Positions 1 through 10,559 of a stretch of DNA of 64,000 bases are shown piece by piece. Within the stretch, counting starts at the first letter, position 1. Each line of letters starts with the position of its first letter. The notes beneath the pieces are model-generated. The model had not been told where the DNA came from, searched no databases, and was given only the letters and a program-made list of their open reading frames with translations. The DNA comes from Euwallacea fornicatus (Eukaryota; Arthropoda; Insecta; Coleoptera; Curculionidae): assembly GCF_040115645.1 (NCBI RefSeq), contig NW_027096047.1, forward strand, positions 310,001 through 374,000. Reading direction: 5' to 3'. Made by a program: the position numbers and the translations under genes.

Positions 1-102
1 CATATTTGCCGAAGTTACCGAGCTTCAAAGTTCGAAAAGTCACAAAATATGTTTGTTTGAGCACATAAAGTACAATTTTTCTTGGAAGTTCAACAAGATG
101 CA

Positions 103-110
103 ATCATGAT
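103..110. repeat. 8 bp palindrome ATCATGAT in the monomer
   Basis: 'atcatgat' is self-complementary and present in almost all copies. I saw exceptions at about 9,840 ('catgttg'), 11,259 ('catgaactg') and in the 'catgaagtg' marker monomers (46717, 52534, 58706, 63994). The marker repeats once per giant HOR unit. Confidence 0.82.
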
Positions 111-156
111 GTGTTGTGACATCTTCAAAATCTTGTCGAGCTACTTAATTTGACAC

Positions 157-169
157 TTTGTTTAACAAA
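157..169. repeat. Inverted repeat within the monomer, 6 bp arms
   Basis: The sequence 'tttgtttaacaaa' has two 6 bp complementary arms around one base and is present in copies with 'cactttg'. Copies with 'cacattg' keep 5 bp arms, and copies with 'cactttctttaac' lose pairing. Together with the other two dyads it gives each monomer three short symmetric sites. Confidence 0.82.
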
Positions 170-176
170 TTTGGTC

Positions 177-352
177 CACATTTGCCGAAGTTACCGAGCT
201 TCAAAGTTTGAAAAGTCACAAAATATGTGTGTTTGAGCACATAAAGTACTATTTTTCTTGGAAATTCAACAAGATGCAATCATGATGTGTTGTGTCATTT
301 TAAAGATCTCATCGAGCTGATTAATTTGACACTTTGTTTAACAAATTTGGTC
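177..352 (+). repeat. Exemplar 176 bp monomer, T type
   Basis: This is a standard copy of the most common class. In order it carries 'ttgccgaagttaccgagc', 'cttcaaagtttgaaaagtc', 'atatgtgtgtttgagcac', 'actatttttcttgg', 'caagatgcaatcatgatg' and 'gttgtgtcattttaaagatc', then 'gctgattaatttgacac' and 'tttgtttaacaaatttgg'. T-type copies split into 'aaagatctcg' (which contains the BglII sequence AGATCT) and 'aaagatgtcg' subtypes. This particular copy has 'ctcatcg' where most have 'ctcgtcg', a loss of a CpG. Confidence 0.95.
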
Positions 353-374
353 CACATTTGCCGAAGTTACCGAG

Positions 375-389
375 CTTCAAAGTTTGAAG
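375..389. repeat. Inverted repeat within the monomer, 7 bp arms
   Basis: The sequence 'cttcaaagtttgaag' is a perfect inverted repeat with 7 bp arms around one central base. It is present in every monomer of the 'tttgaagagcctc' and 'tttgaagtcac' classes and reduced to 6 bp arms in the 'tttgaaaagtcac' class. In the 'ttcgaaaagtcac' class it is broken further, leaving the TTCGAA hexamer. Its recurrence once per nucleosome length is seen directly; any structural role is inference. Confidence 0.85.
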
Positions 390-1056
390 AGCCTCAAAAG
401 ATGTGTGTTTGAGCACATAAAGTACTATTTTTCTTGGAAGTTCAACAAGATGCAATCATGATCTGTTGTGTCATTTTAAAGATGTCGTCGAGCTGATTAA
501 TTTGACACTTTGTTTAACAAATTTGGTCCACATTTGCCGAAGTTACCAAGCTTCAAAGCTTGAAAAGTCACAAAATATGTGTGTTTGAGCACATAAAGTA
601 CTATTTTTCTTGGAAATTCAACAAGATGCAATCATGATGTGTTGTGTCATTTTAAAGATCTCGTCGAGCTGATTAATTTGACACTTTGTTTAACAAATTT
701 GGTCCACATTTGCCGAAGTTACCGAGCTTCAAAGTTTGAAAAGTCACAAAATATGTGTGTTTGAGCACATAAAGTACTATTTTTCTTGGAAGTTCAACAA
801 GATGCAATCATGATGTGTTGTGACATCTTCAAAATCTTGTCGAGCTACTTAATTTGACACTTTGTTTAACAAATTTGGTCCACATTTGCCGAAGTTACCG
901 AGCTTCAAAGTTCGAAAAGTCACAAAATATGTGTGTTTGAGCTCATAAAGTACTATTTTTCTTGGAAGTTCAACAAGATGCAATCATGATGTGTTGTGTC
1001 ATTTTAAAGATCTCGTCGAGCTGATTAATTTGACACTTTGTTTAACAAATTTGGTC

Positions 1057-1235
1057 CACATTTGCCGAAGTTACCGAGCTTCAAAGTTTGAAGAGCCTCA
1101 AAAGATGTGTGTTTGAGCACATAAAGTACTATTTTTCTTGGAAGTTCAACAAGATGCAATCATGATGTGTTGTGAAATCTTCAAAATCTTGTCGTCGAGC
1201 TGATTAATTTGACACATTGTTTAACAAATTTGGTC
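1057..1235 (+). repeat. Exemplar 179 bp monomer, K type (recombinant-looking)
   Basis: After 'gttgtg' this class reads 'aaatcttcaaaatcttg' and then 'tcgtcgagctgattaa', three bases longer than the T and C classes. The left part matches the C type and the right part matches the 'gatgtcgtcgagctg' T subtype. The extra 3 bp are one additional 'tcg'. K copies are spread over the whole window and are usually followed by 'gacacattg' rather than 'gacactttg'. They account for most of the departure of HOR lengths from multiples of 176. Confidence 0.93.
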
Positions 1236-3532
1236 CACATTTGCCGAAGTTACCTAGCTTCAAAGTTTGAAGAGCCTCAAAAGATGTGTGTTTGAGCACA
1301 TAAAGTACAATTTTTCTTGGAAGTTCAACAAGATGCAATCATGATCTGTTCTGTCATTTTAAAGATGTCGTCGAGCTGATTAATTTGACACTTTGTTTAA
1401 CAAATTTGGTCCACATTTGCCGAAGTTACCAAGCTTCAAAGTTTGAAGAGCCTCAAAAGATGGGTGTTTGAGCACATAAAGTACAATTTTTCTTGGAAGT
1501 TCAACAAGATGCAATCATGATATGTTGTGTCATTTTAAAGATGTCGTCGAGCTGATTAATTTGACACTTTGTTTAACAAATTTGGTCCACATTTGCCGAA
1601 GTTACCGAGCTTCAAAGTTTGAAAAGTCACAAAATATGTGTGTTTGAGCACATAAAGTACAATTTTTCTTGGAAGTTCAACAAGATGCAATCATGATCTG
1701 TTGTGTCATTTTAAAGATGTCGTCGAGCTGATTAATTTGACAATTTGTTTAACAAATTTGGTCCACATTTGCCGAAGTTACCGAGCTTCAAAGTTTGAAG
1801 AGCCTCAAAAGATGTGTGTTTGAGCACATAAAGTACAATTTTTCTTGGAAGTTCAACAAGATGCAATCATGATCTGTTGTGTCATTTTAAAGATGTCGTC
1901 GAGCTGATTAATTTGACACTTTGTTTAACAAATTTGGTCCACATTTGCCGAAGTTACCGAGCTTCAAAGTTCGAAAAGTCACAAAATATGTGTGTTTGAG
2001 CTCATAAAGTACTATTTTTCTTGGAAGTTCAACAAGATGCAATCATGATGTGTTGTGACATCTTCAAAATCTTGTCGAGCTACTTAATTTGTCACTTTGT
2101 TTAACAAATTTGGTCCACATTTGCCGAAGTTACCGAGCTTCAAAGTTTGAAAAGTCACAAAATATGTGTGTTTGAGAACATATAGTACTATTTTTCTTGG
2201 AAGTTCAACAAGATACAATCATGATGTGTTGTGTCATTTTAAAGATGTCGTCGAGCTGATTAATTTGACACATTGTTTAACAAATTTGGTCCACATTTGC
2301 CGAAGTTACCGAGCTTCAAAGTTTGAAGAGCCTCAAAAGATGTGTGTTTGAGCACATAAAGTACTATTTTTCTTGGAAGTTCAACAAGATGCAATCATGA
2401 TGTGTTGTGTCATTTTAAAGATCTCGTCGAGCTGATTAATTTGACACTTTGTTTAACAAATTTGGTCCACATTTGCCGAAGTTACCGAGCTTCAAAGTTT
2501 GAAGAGCCTCAAAAGATGTGTGTTTGAGCACATAAAGTACTATTTTTCTTGGAAGTTCAACAAGATGCAATCATGATGTGTTGTGAAATCTTCAAAATCT
2601 TGTCGTCGAGCTGATTAATTTGACACATTGTTTAACAAATTTGGTCCACATTTGCCGAAGTTACCGAGCTTCAAAGTTTGAAGAGCCTCAAAAGATGTGT
2701 GTTTGAGCACATAAAGTACAATTTTTCTTGGAAGTTCAACAAGATGCAATCATGATCTGTTGTGTCATTTTAAAGATGTCGTCGAGCTGATTAATTTGAC
2801 ACTTTGTTTAACAAATTTGGTCCATATTTGCCGAAGTTACCGAGCTTCAAAGTTCGAAAAGTCACAAAATATGTTTGTTTGAGCACATAAAGTACAATTT
2901 TTCTTGGAAGTTCAACAAGATGCAATCATGATGTGTTGTGACATCTTCAAAATCTTGTCGAGCTACTTAATTTGACACTTTGTTTAACAAATTTGGTCCA
3001 CATTTGCCGAAGTTACCGAGCTTCAAAGTTTGAAAAGTCACAAAATATGTGTGTTTGAGCACATAAAGTACTATTTTTCTTGGAAATTCAACAAGATGCA
3101 ATCATGATGTGTTGTGTCATTTTAAAGATCTCATCGAGCTGATTAATTTGACACTTTGTTTAACAAATTTGGTCCACATTTGCCGAAGTTACCGAGCTTC
3201 AAAGTTTGAAGAGCCTCAAAAGATGTGTGTTTGAGCACATAAAGTACAATTTTTCTTGGAAGTTCAACAAGATGCAATCATGATGTGTTGTGAAATCTTC
3301 AAAATCTTGTCGTCGAGCTGATTAATTTGACACATTGTTTAACAAATTTGGTCCACATTTGCCGAAGTTACCGAGCTTCAAAGTTTGAAGAGCCTCAAAA
3401 GATGTGTGTTTGAGCACATAAAGTACAATTTTTCTTGGAAGTTCAACAAGATGCAATCATGATGTGTTGTGAAATCTTCAAAATCTTGTCGTCGAGCTGA
3501 TTAATTTGACACTTTGTTTAACAAATTTGGTC

Positions 3533-5774
3533 CACATTTGCCGAAGTTACCGAGCTTCAAAGTTCGAAAAGTCACAAAATATGTGTGTTTGAGCTCATAA
3601 AGTACTATTTTTCTTGGAAGTTCAACAAGATGCAATCATGATGTGTTGTGAAATCTTCAAAATCTTGTCGTCGAGCTGATTAATTTGACACTTTGTTTAA
3701 CAAATTTGGTCCACATTTGCCGAAGTTACCGAGCTTCAAAGTTTGAAGAGCCTCAAAAGATGTGTGTTTGAGCACATAAAGTACTATTTTTCTTGGAAGT
3801 TCAACAAGATGCAATCATGATGTGTTGTGAAATCTTCAAAATCTTGTCGTCGAGCTGATTAATTTGACACATTGTTTAACAAATTTGGTCCACATTTGCC
3901 GAAGTTACCGAGCTTCAAAGTTTGAAGAGCCTCAAAAGATGTGTGTTTGAGCACATAAAGTACAATTTTTCTTGGAAGTTCAACAAGATGCAATCATGAT
4001 CTGTTGTGTCATTTTAAAGATGTCGTCGAGCTGATTAATTTGACACTTTGTTTAACAAATTTGGTCCATATTTGCCGAAGTTACCGAGCTTCAAAGTTCG
4101 AAAAGTCACAAAATATGTTTGTTTGAGCACATAAAGTACAATTTTTCTTGGAAGTTCAACAAGATGCAATCATGATGTGTTGTGACATCTTCAAAATCTT
4201 GTCGAGCTACTTAATTTGACACTTTGTTTAACAAATTTGGTCCACATTTGCCGAAGTTACCGAGCTTCAAAGTTCGAAAAGTCACAAAATATGTTTGTTT
4301 GAGCACATAAAGTACTATTTTTCTTGGAAGTTCAACAAGATGCAATCATGATGTGTTGTGAAATTTTCAAAATCTTGTCGTCGAGCTGATTAATTTGACA
4401 CATTGTTTAACAAATTTAGTCCACATTTGCCGAAGTTACCGAGCTTCAAAGTTTGAAAAGTCACAAAATATGTGTGTTTGAGCACATAAAGTACTATTTT
4501 TCTTGGAAATTCAACAAGATGCAATCATGATGTGTTGTGTCATTTTAAAGATCTCATCGAGCTGATTAATTTGACACTTTGTTTAACAAATTTGGTCCAC
4601 ATTTGCCGAAGTTACCGAGCTTCAAAGTTTGAAAAGTCACAAAATATGTGTGTTTGAGCACATAAAGTACTATTATTCTTGGAAATTCAACAAGATGCAA
4701 TCATGATGTGTTGTGTCATTTTAAAGATCTCATCGAGCTGATTAATTTGACACTTTGTTTAACAAATTTGGTCCACATTTGCCGAAGTTACCGAGCTTCA
4801 AAGTTCGAAAAGTCACAAAATATGTGTGTTTGAGCTCATAAAGTACTATTTTTCTTGGAAGATCAACAAGATGCAATCATGATGTGTTGTGTCATTTTAA
4901 AGATCTCGTCGAGCTGATTAATTTGACACTTTGTTTAACAAATTTGGTCCACATTTGCCGAAGTTACCGAGCTTCAAAGTTCGAAAAGTCACAAAATATG
5001 TGTGTTTGAGCACATAAAGTACTATTTTTCTTGGAAGTTCAACAAGATGCAATCATGATGTGTTGTGTCATTTTAAAGATCTCGTCGAGCTGATTAATTT
5101 GACACTTTGTTTAACAAATTTGGTCCACATTTGCCGAAGTTACCGAGCTTCAAAGTTCGAAAAGTCACAAAATATGTGTGTTTGAGCACATAAAGTACTA
5201 TTTTTCTTGGAAGATCAACAAGATGCAATCATGATGTGTTGTGTCATTTTAAAGATCTCATCGAGCTGATTAATTTGACACTTTGTTTAACAAATTTGGT
5301 CCACATTTGCCGAAGTTACCGAGCTTCAAAGTTCGAAAAGTCACAAAATATGTGTGTTTGAGCACATAAAGTACTATTTTTCTTGGAAGATCAACAAGAT
5401 GCAATCATGATGTGTTGTGTCATTTTAAAGATCTCGTCGAGCTGATTAATTTGACACTTTGTTTAACAAATTTGGTCCACATTTGCCGAAGTTACCGAGC
5501 TTCAAAGTTCGAAAAGTCACAAAATATGTGTGTTTGAGCACATAAAGTACTATTTTTCTTGGAAGTTCAACAAGATGCAATCATGATGTGTTGTGAAATC
5601 TTCAAAATCTTGTCGTCGAGCTGATTAATTTGACACATTGTTTAACAAATTTGGTCCACATTTGCCGAAGTTGCCGAGCTTCAAAGTTTGAAAAGTCACA
5701 AAATATGTGTGTTTGAGCACATAAAGTACTATTTTTCTTGGAAATTCAACAAGATGCAATCATGATGTGTTGTG
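3533..5774 (+). repeat. 3,550 bp HOR, copy 1
   Basis: This stretch matches 7083-9324 at an offset of 3,550 bp (20 monomers, ten of which would be 179 bp). Rare markers agree at that offset: 'gaaattttc' at 4361/7911, 'caaatttagtcc' near 4421/7971, 'tattattc' near 4672/8222, 'ggaagatcaac' three times in each copy, and 'gaagttgccgagc' near 5671/9221. I saw one difference, 'cactttg' against 'cacattg' near 3690/7240. Identity ends sharply after 5774/9324, where copy 1 goes on into a K block and copy 2 into a T block. Upstream of 3533 the match is patchy. Confidence 0.88.
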
Positions 5775-5835
5775 AAATCTTCAAAATCTTGTCGTCGAGC
5801 TGATTAATTTGACACTTTGTTTAACAAATTTGGTC
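5478..5835 (+). repeat. 358 bp K-K dimer, first of two in tandem
   Basis: Two 179 bp monomers, the first with 'ttcgaaaag' and the second with 'gaagttgccgagc' and 'ggaaattc', are repeated immediately at 5836-6193. The rare 'ttgccgagc' marker occurs at about 5671 and 6029, exactly 358 bp apart. HOR copy 2 has this marker only once (about 9221), so the dimer was duplicated in copy 1 only. Confidence 0.87.
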
Positions 5836-6193
5836 CACATTTGCCGAAGTTACCGAGCTTCAAAGTTCGAAAAGTCACAAAATATGTGTGTTTGAGCACA
5901 TAAAGTACTATTTTTCTTGGAAGTTCAACAAGATGCAATCATGATGTGTTGTGAAATCTTCAAAATCTTGTCGTCGAGCTGATTAATTTGACACATTGTT
6001 TAACAAATTTGGTCCACATTTGCCGAAGTTGCCGAGCTTCAAAGTTTGAAAAGTCACAAAATATGTGTGTTTGAGCACATAAAGTACTATTTTTCTTGGA
6101 AATTCAACAAGATGCAATCATGATGTGTTGTGAAATCTTCAAAATCTTGTCGTCGAGCTGATTAATTTGACACATTGTTTAACAAATTTGGTC
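5836..6193 (+). repeat. 358 bp K-K dimer, second of two in tandem
   Basis: This is a copy of 5478-5835 with the same class order and the same rare 'ttgccgagc' variant. It is a small tandem duplication inside a larger HOR. Confidence 0.87.
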
Positions 6194-7082
6194 CACATTT
6201 GCCGAAGTTACCGAGCTTCAAAGTTTGAAGAGCCTCAAAAGATGTGTGTTTGAGCACATAAAGTACTATTTTTCTTGGAAGTTCAACAAGATGCAATCAT
6301 GATGTGTTGTGAAATCTTCAAAATCTTGTCGTCGAGCTGATTAATTTGACACATTGTTTAACAAATTTGGTCCACATTTGCCGAAGTTACCGAGCTTCAA
6401 AGTTTGAAGAGCCTCAAAAGATGTGTGTTTGAGCACATAAAGTACAATTTTTCTTGGAAGTTCAACAAGATGCAATCATGATCTGTTGTGTCATTTTAAA
6501 GATGTCGTCGAGCTGATTAATTTGACACTTTGTTTAACAAATTTGGTCCATATTTGCCGAAGTTACCGAGCTTCAAAGTTCGAAAAGTCACAAAATATGT
6601 TTGTTTGAGCACATAAAGTACAATTTTTCTTGGAAGTTCAACAAGATGCAATCATGATGTGTTGTGACATCTTCAAAATCTTGTCGAGCTACTTAATTTG
6701 ACACTTTGTTTAACAAATTTGGTCCACATTTGCCGAAGTTACCGAGCTTCAAAGTTTGAAGAGCCTCAAAAGATGTGTGTTTGAGCACATAAAGTACAAT
6801 TTTTCTTGGAAGTTCAACAAGATGCAATCATGATGTGTTGTGAAATCTTCAAAATCTTGTCGTCGAGCTGATTAATTTGACACTTTGTTTAACAAATTTG
6901 GTCCACATTTGCCGAAGTTACCGAGCTTCAAAGTTCGAAAAGTCACAAAATATGTGTGTTTGAGCTCATAAAGTACTATTTTTCTTGGAAGTTCAACAAG
7001 ATGCAATCATGATGTGTTGTGAAATCTTCAAAATCTTGTCGTCGAGCTGATTAATTTGACACTTTGTTTAACAAATTTGGTC

Positions 7083-9324
7083 CACATTTGCCGAAGTTAC
7101 CGAGCTTCAAAGTTCGAAAAGTCACAAAATATGTGTGTTTGAGCTCATAAAGTACTATTTTTCTTGGAAGTTCAACAAGATGCAATCATGATGTGTTGTG
7201 AAATCTTCAAAATCTTGTCGTCGAGCTGATTAATTTGACACATTGTTTAACAAATTTGGTCCACATTTGCCGAAGTTACCGAGCTTCAAAGTTTGAAGAG
7301 CCTCAAAAGATGTGTGTTTGAGCACATAAAGTACTATTTTTCTTGGAAGTTCAACAAGATGCAATCATGATGTGTTGTGAAATCTTCAAAATCTTGTCGT
7401 CGAGCTGATTAATTTGACACATTGTTTAACAAATTTGGTCCACATTTGCCGAAGTTACCGAGCTTCAAAGTTTGAAGAGCCTCAAAAGATGTGTGTTTGA
7501 GCACATAAAGTACAATTTTTCTTGGAAGTTCAACAAGATGCAATCATGATCTGTTGTGTCATTTTAAAGATGTCGTCGAGCTGATTAATTTGACACTTTG
7601 TTTAACAAATTTGGTCCATATTTGCCGAAGTTACCGAGCTTCAAAGTTCGAAAAGTCACAAAATATGTTTGTTTGAGCACATAAAGTACAATTTTTCTTG
7701 GAAGTTCAACAAGATGCAATCATGATGTGTTGTGACATCTTCAAAATCTTGTCGAGCTACTTAATTTGACACTTTGTTTAACAAATTTGGTCCACATTTG
7801 CCGAAGTTACCGAGCTTCAAAGTTCGAAAAGTCACAAAATATGTTTGTTTGAGCACATAAAGTACTATTTTTCTTGGAAGTTCAACAAGATGCAATCATG
7901 ATGTGTTGTGAAATTTTCAAAATCTTGTCGTCGAGCTGATTAATTTGACACATTGTTTAACAAATTTAGTCCACATTTGCCGAAGTTACCGAGCTTCAAA
8001 GTTTGAAAAGTCACAAAATATGTGTGTTTGAGCACATAAAGTACTATTTTTCTTGGAAATTCAACAAGATGCAATCATGATGTGTTGTGTCATTTTAAAG
8101 ATCTCATCGAGCTGATTAATTTGACACTTTGTTTAACAAATTTGGTCCACATTTGCCGAAGTTACCGAGCTTCAAAGTTTGAAAAGTCACAAAATATGTG
8201 TGTTTGAGCACATAAAGTACTATTATTCTTGGAAATTCAACAAGATGCAATCATGATGTGTTGTGTCATTTTAAAGATCTCATCGAGCTGATTAATTTGA
8301 CACTTTGTTTAACAAATTTGGTCCACATTTGCCGAAGTTACCGAGCTTCAAAGTTCGAAAAGTCACAAAATATGTGTGTTTGAGCTCATAAAGTACTATT
8401 TTTCTTGGAAGATCAACAAGATGCAATCATGATGTGTTGTGTCATTTTAAAGATCTCGTCGAGCTGATTAATTTGACACTTTGTTTAACAAATTTGGTCC
8501 ACATTTGCCGAAGTTACCGAGCTTCAAAGTTCGAAAAGTCACAAAATATGTGTGTTTGAGCACATAAAGTACTATTTTTCTTGGAAGTTCAACAAGATGC
8601 AATCATGATGTGTTGTGTCATTTTAAAGATCTCGTCGAGCTGATTAATTTGACACTTTGTTTAACAAATTTGGTCCACATTTGCCGAAGTTACCGAGCTT
8701 CAAAGTTCGAAAAGTCACAAAATATGTGTGTTTGAGCACATAAAGTACTATTTTTCTTGGAAGATCAACAAGATGCAATCATGATGTGTTGTGTCATTTT
8801 AAAGATCTCATCGAGCTGATTAATTTGACACTTTGTTTAACAAATTTGGTCCACATTTGCCGAAGTTACCGAGCTTCAAAGTTCGAAAAGTCACAAAATA
8901 TGTGTGTTTGAGCACATAAAGTACTATTTTTCTTGGAAGATCAACAAGATGCAATCATGATGTGTTGTGTCATTTTAAAGATCTCGTCGAGCTGATTAAT
9001 TTGACACTTTGTTTAACAAATTTGGTCCACATTTGCCGAAGTTACCGAGCTTCAAAGTTCGAAAAGTCACAAAATATGTGTGTTTGAGCACATAAAGTAC
9101 TATTTTTCTTGGAAGTTCAACAAGATGCAATCATGATGTGTTGTGAAATCTTCAAAATCTTGTCGTCGAGCTGATTAATTTGACACATTGTTTAACAAAT
9201 TTGGTCCACATTTGCCGAAGTTGCCGAGCTTCAAAGTTTGAAAAGTCACAAAATATGTGTGTTTGAGCACATAAAGTACTATTTTTCTTGGAAATTCAAC
9301 AAGATGCAATCATGATGTGTTGTG
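7083..9324 (+). repeat. 3,550 bp HOR, copy 2
   Basis: This is the partner of 3533-5774. The copies are adjacent in the sense that one full period, 3533-7082, separates their starts. The monomer order and rare variants are shared. The stretch between the two identical blocks (5775-7082) holds K-rich monomers that repeat parts of 2.5-4.1 kb, so several rounds of duplication are layered here. Confidence 0.88.
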
Positions 9325-9382
9325 TCATTTTAACGATCTCGTCGAGCTGATTAATTTGACACTTTGTTTAACAAATTTGGTC

Positions 9383-10559
9383 CACATTTGCCGAAGTTAC
9401 CGAGCTTCAAAGTTTGAAAAGTCACAAAATATGTGTGTTTGAGCACATAAAGTACTATTTTTCTTGGAAGTTCAACAAGATGCAATCATGATGTGTTGTG
9501 ACATCTTCAAAATCTTGTCGAGCTACTTAATTTGACACTTTGTTTAACAAATTTGGTCCACATTTGCCGAAGTTACCGAGCTTCAAAGTTCGAAAAGTCA
9601 CAAAATATGTGTGTTTGAGCTCATAAAGTACTATTTTTCTTGGAAGTTCAACAAGATGCAATCATGATGTGTTGTGTCATTTTAAAGATCTCGTCGAGCT
9701 GATTAATTTGACACTTTGTTTAACAAATTTGGTCCACATTTGCCGAAGTTACCGAGCTTCAAAGTTCGAAAAGTCACAAAATATGTGTGTTTGAGCACAT
9801 AAAGTACTATTTTTCTTGGAAGTTCAACAAGATGCAATCATGTTGTGTTGTGAAATCTTCAAAATCTTGTCGTCGAGCTGATTAATTTGACACATTGTTT
9901 AACAAATTTGGTCCACATTTGCCGAAGTTACCTAGCTTCAAAGTTTGAAGAGCCTCAAAAGATGTGTGTTTGAGCACATAAAGTACAATTTTTCTTGGAA
10001 GTTCAACAAGACGCAATCATGATCTGTTGTGTCATTTTAAAGATGTCGTCGAGCTGATTAATTTGACACTTTGTTTAACAAATTTGGTCCACATTTGCCG
10101 AAGTTACCAAGCTTCAAAGTTTGAAGAGCCTCAAAAGATGGGTGTTTGAGCACATAAAGTACAATTTTTCTTGGAAGTTCAACAAGATGCAATCATGATC
10201 TGTTGTGTCATTTTAAAGATGTCGTCGAGCTGATTAATTTGACACTTTGTTTAACAAATTTGGTCCACATTTGCCGAAGTTACCGAGCTTCAAAGTTTGA
10301 AGAGCCTCAAAAGATGTGTGTTTGAGCACATAAAGTACAATTTTTCTTGGAAGTTCAACAAGATGCAATCATGATCTGTTGTGTCATTTTAAAGATGTCG
10401 TCGAGCTGATTAATTTGACACTTTGTTTAACAAATTTGGTCCACATTTGCCGAAGTTACCAAGCTTCAAAGTTTGAAGAGCCTCAAAAGATGGGTGTTTG
10501 AGCACATAAAGTACAATTTTTCTTGGAAGTTCAACAAGATGCAATCATGATCTGTTGTG
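9383..10559 (+). repeat. 1.18 kb block repeated 3,706 bp downstream, copy 1
   Basis: This block matches 13089-14265. Shared markers are the 'gacatcttc' monomer, then a 'ttcgaaaag'/'gctcataaag' monomer, the 'acctagc' monomer, the rare 'caagacgcaatc' variant (10011 and 13717) and alternating 'accaagc'/'gatggg' monomers. Two differences were noticed: 'catgttgtg' at about 9,840 here against 'catgatgtg', and 'accacgc' at about 14,165 against 'accaagc'. A looser relative of the first part sits at about 721-1500. Confidence 0.87.

Larger units (their letters stand above)
1..176 (+). repeat. Exemplar 176 bp monomer, C type
   Basis: This copy keeps the family length but has a different block after 'gttgtg': 'acatcttcaaaatcttg', followed by 'tcgagctacttaattt' where T-type copies have 'tcgagctgattaattt'. 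It also shows 'catatttgcc' at the start, 'ttcgaaaagtcac', and 'atgtttgtttgag'. The last variant recurs at about 2.87, 4.12, 4.30, 6.60, 7.67 and 7.85 kb and helps trace the HOR of the first 9 kb. The sequence of positions 1-~420 recurs at 2823-~3244. Confidence 0.93.

Noticed and set aside
60..75. TATA-like 'cataaag' and A/T runs as promoters
   Set aside because: They occur in nearly every monomer and lead to no gene. Base composition is enough to explain them.
2166..2351. Open frames of 61-63 codons at 2166, 15958, 16309, 27394, 28976, 49306, 55478 and 61471
   Set aside because: They are read-throughs of two adjacent satellite monomers. The frames checked start at GTG, with no conserved domain, and exist only because one base change removes the TAA in 'cataaag'. 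Most monomers are closed in this frame.
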